Positions 1 to 5,666 of a stretch of 5,666 nt of DNA are shown here, piece by piece. Origin of the DNA: BMS3ABIN04 sp965554225. GTDB taxonomy: Bacteria; Bacteroidota; Ignavibacteria; Ignavibacteriales; Melioribacteraceae. The position numbers were made by a program, and so were the translations under genes. The stretch's first letter is position 1, and each line of letters begins with the position of its first letter. The notes beneath the pieces were generated by a model. That model was given only the letters and a program-made list of their open reading frames with translations. It was not told the DNA's origin and made no database searches. Location: contig CBEVZC010000174.1 in NCBI GenBank assembly GCA_965554225.1, positions 1 to 5,666 of the forward strand. The letters run 5' to 3'.

Positions 1-3000
1 AAAATTGATCAAAAATCCGGAGAAATTGAAGAACTTAATCAAGTTATAGAGGAACTTGAAAAGCGCGAAAAACAGAAGAATGAATTTATAGAAAATCAAG
101 TAAAACAAATTTCCGAACTTGAAACAACTGAATTAGATCTCAAAAAACTAATAAACGAAAAGGAAAATTTAATTAATGAATTTGAAGAAAAAGTTAATTC
201 CTTAAGTTCAGCTAAACATAATCTTGAAAACGAAAAACATAGTTTGGAAGAGAAAATTGAAATTCTTGAACAAAATATAACTGAAAATAAGTTCGAGAAT
301 GAAAAACAGATTGAATTACTTAATCAAAAAGAAGAGACAATTAATAGATTAAATACTGAGATTGAAGAACATAAGAATGAAAAAAACAACTATCTAGGAA
401 AGATAAAAGAATTAGAAGAATCCTTACTAAATCAAAAATCAGTGACCGACGAGCTGCAGTCGCAAATTACTCAAGCTGTTGATCAAATAAACGAAAAGAA
501 TGAGTTGATTCGCAATAAAGAAACCGAAATTGTCAACCTTAACGAAGAGATAAAATCGCTTCATACTTCTATTGATAATCTTAATGAAGATCTTGAAAGG
601 CAGAATGAAAAACTTGCACAAATTAGCGTGCTTGAAAAAGAACTCACGGATACAAAACGTGAAAAGACCGAATTAATAGAAACGTTTAATAATCAGACTG
701 ATGAGTTAAATTCAAAAATAAATCATTTAAGTATTGTGGATTCCGAAAAGAGTGCAGCAATTGAAAACCTTAATGCCAAGATGAAAAACTTAGTTAACGA
801 ACGAGATTCAATAAGAAATTCTTTGGCAGAGAAAGATAGTTACGCAGATGAGTTGAATAAAAAAGTTGTTGAATACGAAGCAAAGTTAAGGGCAATTCAT
901 GAAGAAAATGCTGTAAACAATGAATTAATCCCAAAGTTAAGGAAAGAGATTCTTTATCTCCGTGGGCGTGAAGCGGACTTGGAAAAAGCTGAAGAAGAAT
1001 ATATCAATCTAAATCAAGATAAATCAAATAAATTAAAAAAACTTGAATTAAAATTAGATGAATTAAATCAAAAAGCAACTGAAAAAAGCGAAATTGTTGA
1101 GCGTCAAAGAAACGAAATTAATAAGCTTTTAAGTAATGACGAGATGTTAAAAAATAGTCTTGAAGAAAGAAATAAATTTATTGAGGAATTAAATGCAAAA
1201 ATATCTGACTTTGAAAGCAGGATAGATATTCTTGAAGAAGATGATTACCAAAAAGCCGATGTTATTGAAAATCTAACAAAAGAAATTGAGGAACTAAACA
1301 ATCAAAAGAAAGAGTTGGAAGAATCGACAAACAATTACCTTTCTGTTATTGAGAGCTTGAAGGATGAGAAAGAAGAGCACAAAATTACTGCCCACAACTA
1401 TAAAGAATTAGTTGAGAAAAACTCATTGGAACTTACAGATAAAGAGAGTTTGTTAAATGAATTGCGAGAGAAGGTTGACGAATTAAACAAGACAGTTCAA
1501 GAAAAAGACAATCTTATTAATGAACGTGATCAGAAAATTGAGCAGATCTTGAACGAAGAAGAAAATGTGAAAAATAACTTAGCCGAAAGGTCTAAAATAC
1601 TTGATGAGCTGAACGATCAAATATCGAATTTAAATAAGAAAATTCATTCCCTTGAAAATGAAAATAATGACAAATCAGAGTTAATCGAGAATCTTAACAA
1701 TTCACTTCAAGAATTGCGTAATGAGAAAACCGAATTTGAAAACATGAAGTTTGAGCAAACTAATAATGTTCAGAAACTAGAAGAAAATGTAAATTCGCTT
1801 AAAGAACAGTTAGAAGAATATAAAAAACAAGCCAAGAATCAAGATGAAATTATTAATAATCAAAATAATAAAATAGATGAGCTTGAAAGCAAATTAAATT
1901 CAAAAGATTCTGATTTTGAAGATAAAGAAAATACAATTTCCGAATTAACGAATGAAATAAATAAATTTAGAGAAAATGAGGAGAGATTAAGAGATTCGGA
2001 AAACAAAATTAGCGAATATGCAGAAAGGTTTGAAAGCTTACAAAATGAGTTGGAGCTACTTAGAGAAAAATCCGAAAATGATGTTAAAGTTCAAAGTGAA
2101 CAAACAGAATTAATTAAAAAGCAGGAAAAAGAAATTAATAATTTGTTAGAAAAGCTAAGCGAATATGAAAATACTGATGGTAATCGATCTGAAGAAACGG
2201 AAAAATTGCGCGAGCAATTAAACTATTATGAGTCGATTATAGGCGAGAAAGAAACTACACTTCAAGAAAAGCAAATTCTAATTGATAACTTAAACAAGCA
2301 ACTTGAAGATATTAGCAGTCAGCTGTCGCAAGATCAGTTAAATTCAAAGGACAAAGAAGATGAAATAAATAAATTGAGAGAAGATCTTGCAATTCAAAAA
2401 TCACTGAATCATGATCTTGAAGATTCCGAGAGTAAGAAAGATCTTAAAATGCAAGGGATGGCTGATCAGTTAGAAATTTTAAGAGCAAAGATTGATGAAT
2501 ATGATTCTAAATTAGAAAGCACTGAAAAAGACCTCCAGGTTAAAATGGACCTTATTTCGGGTTTAGAAGAATATATTGAAAAAAATAAACTTTCTTCGAA
2601 TGGACAAATATCTGAAATTGAAAAGCTTACTGAGGAAATGAAAGGTATTAACGCAAAAATTTCAGAATATGAACAGAAAATAAATGATCTAAAAAATACG
2701 ATTGAAGATCAGGAACAGCAACTTGGTAAAATAAAATTAGAAAAAAGGGAAATTGAAATTAGTGATGAACAAAAGGAACAAATAATTGAACGTCAAGGAC
2801 AGCAAATTGCTGAGTTAAAAGTATTGGAAAACGAATTTAATAATGCAAACGAAAATGATGAACAGGAACGAATTTATTTAGAAAAGCAGATTGAGGAATT
2901 TCGCGAAAAGGTTTTAATGAGTGAAAGCGAGCTTAATCAGAAGGAAGAAATAATTGAGCGACAAGTCCAGAAGATTGCTGAGCTAGAGGCTTTGTTGAGT

Positions 3001-3624
3001 GACAATAAAGAGCCTGAACCCACAATAGATAAAACTCCTCAAAACGAAGAAATTGAAGAAGTAAAAAGTCACGAAACTGAATTAACAAACGAAGTGACTC
3101 AGGACGAAGATTTTGGAAACGTTTTGGATGCTATCGAAAACCAAGAAGAGACACAGTTAGATAATGATAGCGTTGTGCCGGAAACAACTGAAGAAAATTT
3201 AGATAATTATGATGAACAGCTTACTCCGGAAGAACAAACCGAAGAAGATGACGGCTCACAAAATTTTATAGAAGAATCAAACGACGAATTCGCTTTATCA
3301 ATAATGGATGACATCAATATTGTGACTGTGAATTTGCCAAGAGCCACAATGGAAAAAGCCGTTGAATTGAAAGACTTCATCCAAAAAGTTGTGGATGAGA
3401 ATGGACATAAATTAATTCTTGACCTCTCGCGAAGTGAATTTGTTGATTCTACAGTGCTGGGAGTTTTAGTTAGTGCGCTCAAGAAAGCGAAAGCTGCCGG
3501 CGGAAATTTAATTTTAGTTTGGGCCGATCAGAACGAATCCTCGATGTTTTATATTACAAGAATGGATAAAGTCTTTACAATTTGTAAAACGGTAGATGAA
3601 GGTTTAGCAATTATTGATGAATAA
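1..3624 (+). CDS. Giant coiled-coil protein with C-terminal STAS domain (5'-partial)
   Basis: The reading frame is open from base 1 to the TAA at 3622-3624, giving 1207 codons with no start in view, so the gene begins upstream. An internal TTG at 244 is not a credible start because the same coiled coil continues before it. Residues 1-1000 are Glu/Lys/Asn/Leu-rich heptads with no Cys or Trp and one Pro (residue 311), which implies a very long dimeric rod. Residues 1001-1096 are an acidic, Pro/Glu/Thr-rich and probably disordered linker. Residues 1097-1207 form a STAS domain: a beta strand near 1106-1110, then LILDLS, FVDSTVLGVLV, AAGGNLILVW and ITRMDKVFTI. In the SpoIIAA/RsbV family the Ser after Asp in the DSSG motif is phosphorylated by an anti-sigma kinase. 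Here the motif reads D1149-S1150-T1151-V1152, so the Ser is kept but the Gly is not. No transmembrane segment is visible. Partner switching or scaffolding is inference; cellular function is unknown. A 335-base gap and a separate promoter set it apart from mnmE. Confidence 0.93.
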   Translation, partial: KIDQKSGEIEELNQVIEELEKREKQKNEFIENQVKQISELETTELDLKKLINEKENLINEFEEKVNSLSSAKHNLENEKHSLEEKIEILEQNITENKFENEKQIELLNQKEETINRLNTEIEEHKNEKNNYLGKIKELEESLLNQKSVTDELQSQITQAVDQINEKNELIRNKETEIVNLNEEIKSLHTSIDNLNEDLERQNEKLAQISVLEKELTDTKREKTELIETFNNQTDELNSKINHLSIVDSEKSAAIENLNAKMKNLVNERDSIRNSLAEKDSYADELNKKVVEYEAKLRAIHEENAVNNELIPKLRKEILYLRGREADLEKAEEEYINLNQDKSNKLKKLELKLDELNQKATEKSEIVERQRNEINKLLSNDEMLKNSLEERNKFIEELNAKISDFESRIDILEEDDYQKADVIENLTKEIEELNNQKKELEESTNNYLSVIESLKDEKEEHKITAHNYKELVEKNSLELTDKESLLNELREKVDELNKTVQEKDNLINERDQKIEQILNEEENVKNNLAERSKILDELNDQISNLNKKIHSLENENNDKSELIENLNNSLQELRNEKTEFENMKFEQTNNVQKLEENVNSLKEQLEEYKKQAKNQDEIINNQNNKIDELESKLNSKDSDFEDKENTISELTNEINKFRENEERLRDSENKISEYAERFESLQNELELLREKSENDVKVQSEQTELIKKQEKEINNLLEKLSEYENTDGNRSEETEKLREQLNYYESIIGEKETTLQEKQILIDNLNKQLEDISSQLSQDQLNSKDKEDEINKLREDLAIQKSLNHDLEDSESKKDLKMQGMADQLEILRAKIDEYDSKLESTEKDLQVKMDLISGLEEYIEKNKLSSNGQISEIEKLTEEMKGINAKISEYEQKINDLKNTIEDQEQQLGKIKLEKREIEISDEQKEQIIERQGQQIAELKVLENEFNNANENDEQERIYLEKQIEEFREKVLMSESELNQKEEIIERQVQKIAELEALLSDNKEPEPTIDKTPQNEEIEEVKSHETELTNEVTQDEDFGNVLDAIENQEETQLDNDSVVPETTEENLDNYDEQLTPEEQTEEDDGSQNFIEESNDEFALSIMDDINIVTVNLPRATMEKAVELKDFIQKVVDENGHKLILDLSRSEFVDSTVLGVLVSALKKAKAAGGNLILVWADQNESSMFYITRMDKVFTICKTVDEGLAIIDE
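745..1938 (+). repeat. Degenerate internal repeats in heptad register within the coiled coil
   Basis: Two recurring blocks appear three times each. The block [EQD]K(S/A)xxIENL starts at 745, 1249 and 1669, which are 168 and 140 codons apart. The block (I/L/V)(R/K)N(S/N)L followed by (A/E)E and then (D/E)ELN starts at 811, 1147 and 1567, which are 112 and 140 codons apart. All four distances are multiples of seven codons, so the repeats stay in coiled-coil phase. The clearest pair of units spans roughly 1099-1518 and 1519-1938. This suggests the rod grew by duplication of segments of whole heptads. Similarity is partial, and part of it may reflect the low-complexity composition. Confidence 0.55.
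2770..2994 (+). repeat. Direct repeat within the coiled-coil gene, 56-codon period
   Basis: Bases 2770-2826 and 2938-2994 encode closely similar 19-residue stretches: QKEQIIERQGQQIAEL and QKEEIIERQVQKIAEL, plus three more residues each. By hand count they match at 44 of 57 bases. The offset is 168 bases, or 56 codons, exactly eight heptads. A weaker relative (EKSEIVERQRNEINKLL) occurs at 1081-1131. This looks like a fairly recent duplication at the C-terminal end of the rod, just before the acidic linker. Confidence 0.65.
3289..3621 (+). other. STAS domain (anti-sigma factor antagonist type) encoded at the 3' end of the coiled-coil gene
   Basis: This segment encodes about 111 residues, the full length of a STAS fold. 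The order of elements matches SpoIIAA/RsbV: an N-terminal strand (INIVTVNLP), a helix (MEKAVELKDFIQKVVDE), a strand (KLILDLS), the conserved FVDST turn, a helix (LGVLVSALKKAKAAGG), a strand (NLILVW) and the terminal strand/helix (VFTICKTVDEGLAIIDE). The codon for the Ser expected to be phosphorylated is at 3448-3450. The usual Gly two residues after it is Val, and the neighbouring Ser is Thr. Such substitutions occur in divergent STAS domains, so phosphorylation is plausible but not shown. Confidence 0.85.
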
Positions 3625-3654
3625 GGTTTGGTTCATCGCCGGTATTTTAATAAG

Positions 3655-3674
3655 AAAAATGGGAAGCCCTTTTT
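3655..3674 (+). terminator. Possible weak terminator after the coiled-coil gene
   Basis: Thirty bases after the stop codon, AAAAA-T-GGG-AAG-CCC-TTTTT can fold into a three-pair GC stem and a five-pair A-T stem separated by one bulged T. The descending T tract is part of the stem. A second, all-AT inverted repeat follows (TTATAA at 3681-3686 and again at 3692-3697). The position is right for a terminator, but the stem is short and the prediction is weak. Confidence 0.25.
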
Positions 3675-3782
3675 AAGGAATTATAAGCTTTTTATAAAAC
3701 CAATCGCAGTTTTATTCTTGTCCCGCCAACTAAGCGCTTGATATTTCGTTGCACAAAAGACCTAATTAAATAATATAAGTAA

Positions 3783-3800
3783 TAATAAAAATTTTTATTA
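3783..3800. repeat. 18-bp perfect AT-only palindrome
   Basis: TAATAAAAATTTTTATTA reads the same on both strands. It could act as a weak two-way terminator, since it has an A5/T5 centre, or as a bent AT-rich spacer upstream of the mnmE promoter. With no GC pairs the hairpin would be unstable, and such palindromes arise by chance in AT-rich DNA. Confidence 0.3.
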
Positions 3801-3856
3801 ATGTATTATTCTTGAAATCTAACCTATTGCACTTAAACAATTTAGCGAGCTAAAAT

Positions 3857-3888
3857 ATTGAATTTAATGCTATAAAATTGTAATTTTG
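3857..3888 (+). promoter_or_regulatory. Bacteroidota-type promoter for mnmE
   Basis: ATTG at 3857-3860 and TAATTTTG at 3881-3888 match the -33 TTG and -7 TAnnTTTG elements recognised by the primary sigma factor of Bacteroidota and relatives. The spacer of 20 bases is within the accepted range. Transcription would start near 3892-3897, leaving a leader of roughly 65 bases before the mnmE ATG. No equally good match was seen elsewhere in this gap. The result also supports the proposed taxonomy. Confidence 0.65.
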
Positions 3889-3912
3889 TAGTTCTTTTTT
3901 TTAGACTTTATT

Positions 3913-3932
3913 TTACTCTATTAAAAGAGTAA
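3913..3932 (+). promoter_or_regulatory. Seven-pair hairpin in the mnmE leader
   Basis: TTACTCT (3913-3919) and AGAGTAA (3926-3932) are perfect inverted repeats around a six-base loop, within the predicted leader of mnmE. No T run follows on the + strand, so it is not an intrinsic terminator. It ends 11 bases before the ribosome binding site and could only modestly affect access to it. Function is unknown, and a chance occurrence is possible. Confidence 0.3.
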
Positions 3933-3943
3933 TCTGCGAAAGC

Positions 3944-3949
3944 AAAAGG
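3944..3949 (+). promoter_or_regulatory. mnmE ribosome binding site
   Basis: AAAAGG ends ten bases before the ATG at 3960. It is a weak Shine-Dalgarno with slightly long spacing. An in-frame TAA at 3954-3956 blocks any start further upstream and fixes the start at 3960. Confidence 0.45.
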
Positions 3950-3959
3950 TACGTAAGTA

Positions 3960-5318
3960 ATGCTCTACTCTTATGAAGATACGATCACGGCAATTGCAAC
4001 CCCAATGGGAGTCGGAGCTATTTCTGTTGTTCGCGTCAGCGGTCCGCAAAGCATAAAAAAAGTCGATTCTGTTTTTCGCGGGAAGAATAAACTTGAGAAT
4101 TCAAAATCACATACAATTCATTATGGAAAAATATTTTCTCAATCAAATGAAGTGATTGACGATGTTTTGATTTCCATATTCAAAAAACCGAATTCTTATA
4201 CCGGCGAAGATTCTGTTGAAATAAGCACGCACGGAAATCCATTGATTACACAAAAGATTATTGATGTTTTGTTGAAAAGCGATATTCGATTAGCGGAACC
4301 TGGTGAATTCACGAAACGGGCTTTCCTAAACGGAAGAATGGATTTAGCTCAAGCCGAAGCAGTTGTAGATATCATAAATTCAAGGACGGAAGTTTCGCTG
4401 CGTGGTGCAAGAAATCAACTCGATGGTTTACTATCAAAGAAGATAAACATTCTGAGAGAAATGCTTATACATTCTTCTTCCCTTATTGAGCTTGAACTGG
4501 ATTTTTCCGAAGAGGATATAGAGTTCGTTTCTCTGGAAAAGGTAAAAAATGAGATTAAAAATATAATTAAAGAAATTGAGGACTTATTAAAAAGTTATTC
4601 ATTTGGGAAAATTGTTAGGGACGGAATAAGGGTTGCTTTAGTTGGATTACCAAATGTTGGTAAATCATCGTTGCTAAACTACATACTAAAAGAATCGAGA
4701 GCAATTGTTAGCCATATTCCAGGAACTACGCGAGATGTTATTAGCGAGGAAATTTCAGTAAACGGTGTGCTTATAAAATTATTTGATACTGCCGGTATCC
4801 GTCTTACTAAAAATGATGTTGAAAAAGAAGGAGTTGAGAGAAGCAGAAAAGCAATCGAGAATGCAGATTTAGTAATTTATATGTTTGATGTTACTTCGGA
4901 ATTTGGACACGAGCTTTATGAGGACATCTTGAAGATAATACCGGATAATAGAATTATTAAAATAGCTAACAAGATTGATTTGGGTAATGATTTAAGTCAT
5001 TTGGCAGATGTAAAAATATCCGCATTAACAGGAGAAGGGGTTTCGGAATTATTGAATACGCTCAAAGAGAAATCCTTTGGATCAAATACATTTACTGAAA
5101 AATCAGCAGTAGTTTCTTCCTTACGGCATTATAACATTCTAAAGAAGGCCAAAGAAAGTTTAGTTAATGCTGTAGAGTCAATTGAAATGAAATTAAGTGG
5201 TGAGTTTATTGCTGTTGATTTAAGGAATGCGGAAAGTTCGTTGGGAGAAATTATTGGGAAAGTATCAACGGATGATATTCTTAATAATATTTTTTCTAAG
5301 TTTTGTATAGGAAAATAA
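3960..5318 (+). CDS. mnmE: tRNA uridine-5-carboxymethylaminomethyl modification GTPase MnmE
   Basis: MnmE (TrmE) is a dimeric, potassium-dependent cytoplasmic GTPase. With MnmG it adds an aminomethyl-type group to C5 of wobble U34 in tRNAs reading split-box codons, using a methylene-tetrahydrofolate carbon. The 452 residues match the usual length of about 450. Residues 1-118 form the folate-binding domain, followed by the hallmark AEPGEFTKRAFLNGRMDLAQ at 112-131. The G domain is inserted in the helical domain at about 216-375. It has the P-loop G229-LPNVGKS-S237, GTTRD 255-259 (G2), DTAG 276-279 (G3), NKID 337-340 (G4) and SAL 354-356 (G5). Glu288 in DVEKEG aligns with the catalytic Glu282 of the E. 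coli enzyme. The protein ends in the conserved CIGK, with Cys449. An in-frame stop six bases upstream fixes the ATG. It appears intact and is probably transcribed from the promoter at 3857-3888 together with mnmG. Confidence 0.98.
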   Translation: MLYSYEDTITAIATPMGVGAISVVRVSGPQSIKKVDSVFRGKNKLENSKSHTIHYGKIFSQSNEVIDDVLISIFKKPNSYTGEDSVEISTHGNPLITQKIIDVLLKSDIRLAEPGEFTKRAFLNGRMDLAQAEAVVDIINSRTEVSLRGARNQLDGLLSKKINILREMLIHSSSLIELELDFSEEDIEFVSLEKVKNEIKNIIKEIEDLLKSYSFGKIVRDGIRVALVGLPNVGKSSLLNYILKESRAIVSHIPGTTRDVISEEISVNGVLIKLFDTAGIRLTKNDVEKEGVERSRKAIENADLVIYMFDVTSEFGHELYEDILKIIPDNRIIKIANKIDLGNDLSHLADVKISALTGEGVSELLNTLKEKSFGSNTFTEKSAVVSSLRHYNILKKAKESLVNAVESIEMKLSGEFIAVDLRNAESSLGEIIGKVSTDDILNNIFSKFCIGK

Positions 5319-5319
5319 C

Positions 5320-5335
5320 CGTTTCACGTGAAACT
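5320..5335. promoter_or_regulatory. parS site 1 (ParB-binding palindrome)
   Basis: CGTTTCACGTGAAACT contains the perfect 14-bp palindrome GTTTCACGTGAAAC. The well-known bacterial chromosomal parS consensus is TGTTTCACGTGAAACA, so only the two outermost bases differ. ParB (Spo0J) loads at such sites, spreads as a CTP-dependent clamp and recruits SMC/condensin for origin segregation. The site begins two bases after the mnmE stop codon. ParB itself is not in the window. Confidence 0.9.
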
Positions 5336-5387
5336 AATTGAATCTGTGATTAGGGGGTTAATAAAATTGCCCAATAAATCTTTAATA

Positions 5388-5403
5388 TGTTTCACGTGAA
5401 ACC
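5388..5403. promoter_or_regulatory. parS site 2 (ParB-binding palindrome)
   Basis: TGTTTCACGTGAAACC matches the parS consensus TGTTTCACGTGAAACA at 15 of 16 positions. Its centre is 68 bp from that of site 1, about six and a half helical turns, so the two sites face roughly opposite sides of the helix. It ends 42 bases before the mnmG start codon. A second near-perfect copy so close by makes a chance match very unlikely. Confidence 0.92.
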
Positions 5404-5436
5404 GAGATAAATGATTCCAAGTAAAGGGACAAAGAT

Positions 5437-5440
5437 AAGG
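5437..5440 (+). promoter_or_regulatory. mnmG ribosome binding site
   Basis: AAGG lies five bases before the ATG at 5446, a short core with workable spacing. The in-frame TAA at 5422-5424 rules out an earlier start for mnmG. Confidence 0.45.
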
Positions 5441-5445
5441 TAAAT

Positions 5446-5666
5446 ATGCTTAATTACGATGTGGTTGTAATTGGTGCAGGACATGCAGGGATAGAGGCGG
5501 CAATTGCTTCTGCCCGAATGGGATGTTCCGTTGCTTTAATTACTATGGATAAAACTGCAATTGGCAGAATGTCTTGTAATCCGGCAATCGGCGGCAGCGC
5601 TAAAGGACATATTGTTCATGAAGTAGATGCTCTTGGCGGAATGATGGGACTAATTGCCGACAGAAC
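5446..5666 (+). CDS. mnmG: tRNA uridine-5-carboxymethylaminomethyl modification enzyme MnmG (3'-partial)
   Basis: MnmG (GidA) is the FAD- and NADH-dependent partner of MnmE in wobble-uridine modification. Only the first 73 codons of a family of about 620-630 residues are visible, and the window ends inside codon 74. The N-terminus shows the dinucleotide-binding Rossmann motif VVVIGAGHAG at residues 6-15, with the A-G-H-A-G form typical of MnmG. It then shows the signature MSCNPAIGG at 42-50, AKGHIVHEVDALGG at 52-65 and MMG, which together separate it from the shorter TrmFO relatives. Reading is intact to the window edge. The gene lies 127 bases downstream of mnmE on the same strand, as expected for partners in one complex. 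In many bacteria mnmG is followed by rsmG, parA and parB near the origin, which fits the parS sites just upstream. Confidence 0.97.
   Translation, partial: MLNYDVVVIGAGHAGIEAAIASARMGCSVALITMDKTAIGRMSCNPAIGGSAKGHIVHEVDALGGMMGLIADR

Larger units (their letters stand above)
3625..3959. other. AT-rich intergenic region between the coiled-coil gene and mnmE
   Basis: These 335 bases carry no plausible gene: every ATG-started frame closes within a few codons, and no tRNA-like cloverleaf is apparent. The first part holds weak hairpins that might end transcription of the upstream gene (3655-3674, 3681-3697 and 3783-3800). The last part holds the mnmE promoter (3857-3888), an 8-base T run (3895-3902), a leader hairpin (3913-3932) and the mnmE ribosome binding site. 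No DnaA boxes were seen, so there is no support for oriC lying in this gap. Confidence 0.7.
5319..5445. other. mnmE-mnmG spacer carrying a parS pair
   Basis: The 127-base spacer holds two copies of a 14-bp palindrome (5321-5334 and 5389-5402) near its two ends of the first 85 bases, with an AT-rich stretch between them. No convincing terminator follows mnmE and no good promoter precedes mnmG. The best partial match, TATGTTTC at 5386-5393, has a TTG only 16 bases upstream and overlaps the second parS. Co-transcription of mnmE and mnmG through the parS sites is therefore the simplest reading. Confidence 0.6.

Noticed and set aside
439..621. 60-codon minus-strand open frame
   Set aside because: It lies entirely inside the coiled-coil gene on the opposite strand, shows no recognisable domain, and is explained by the A-rich composition of the real coding strand.
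1..3000. The coiled-coil region as an SMC or Rad50 ATPase arm
   Set aside because: No Walker B, signature motif or ABC-type C-terminal lobe follows the coiled coil. The protein ends in a STAS domain instead. The unseen N-terminus leaves a small doubt.
3390..3398. TGTGGATGA as a DnaA box
   Set aside because: It is a single one-mismatch match inside the STAS coding region with no neighbours. An origin needs clustered boxes, and none were seen.
3207..3482. 91-codon minus-strand open frame
   Set aside because: It overlaps the linker and STAS coding region, is Ser-rich as expected for the antisense of Glu/Asp-rich codons, and has no family resemblance.
244..3624. TTG at 244 as the start of the coiled-coil gene
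   Set aside because: The frame is open back to base 1 and encodes the same heptad-rich sequence, there is no ribosome binding site before 244, and the gene clearly begins outside the window.
3732..3739. AAGCGCTT palindrome as an operator
   Set aside because: An eight-base palindrome is expected by chance in a window of this size, and no second copy lies nearby.
5367..5393. A TTG / TATGTTTC promoter for mnmG overlapping parS site 2
   Set aside because: The -7 element has one mismatch and the spacer of 16 bases is shorter than usual. The T-rich part is already explained by the parS palindrome.
5411..5443. Ten-residue open frame ending three bases before the mnmG ATG, as a leader peptide
   Set aside because: The encoded peptide MIPSKGTKIR has no regulatory codon run and no clear ribosome binding site. 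Such short frames are common by chance.

Overview
The window looks like a low-GC bacterial chromosome from the Bacteroidota/Chlorobiota/Ignavibacteriota branch, probably close to the replication origin. Three things point there. A promoter of the form ATTG-N20-TAATTTTG lies upstream of mnmE and fits the TTG / TAnnTTTG class typical of Bacteroidota and relatives. mnmE is followed directly by mnmG, a pair often found near oriC. Two near-perfect parS (ParB-binding) palindromes sit between those two genes. The phylum assignment is inference from these signs and base composition, not from a database match.

Layout: (1) Positions 1-3624, + strand: the 3' part (1207 codons) of a giant coiled-coil gene whose start lies before the window. 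About 1000 residues of almost uninterrupted heptad coiled coil are followed by an acidic linker of about 95 residues and a C-terminal STAS domain of the anti-sigma-factor-antagonist type. The domain keeps the Asp-Ser pair that is phosphorylated in SpoIIAA/RsbV. (2) Positions 3625-3959: a 335-base AT-rich gap with weak hairpins and a good mnmE promoter. (3) Positions 3960-5318, + strand: complete mnmE (452 aa), with all G motifs and the C-terminal Cys-Ile-Gly-Lys. (4) Positions 5319-5445: a 127-base spacer with two parS sites 68 bp apart. (5) Positions 5446-5666, + strand: the first 73 codons of mnmG, cut by the window end.

How the parts work together: MnmE and MnmG form the complex that installs the (carboxymethyl)aminomethyl group at C5 of the wobble uridine of certain tRNAs, and they are probably co-transcribed here. 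The parS pair would load ParB for origin segregation, with parA/parB perhaps downstream of mnmG. The coiled-coil/STAS protein has no known role. Its structure suggests a long filamentous or scaffold protein carrying a partner-switching module at one end. It is the least explained item in the window. I found no RNA genes, CRISPR arrays or mobile elements.
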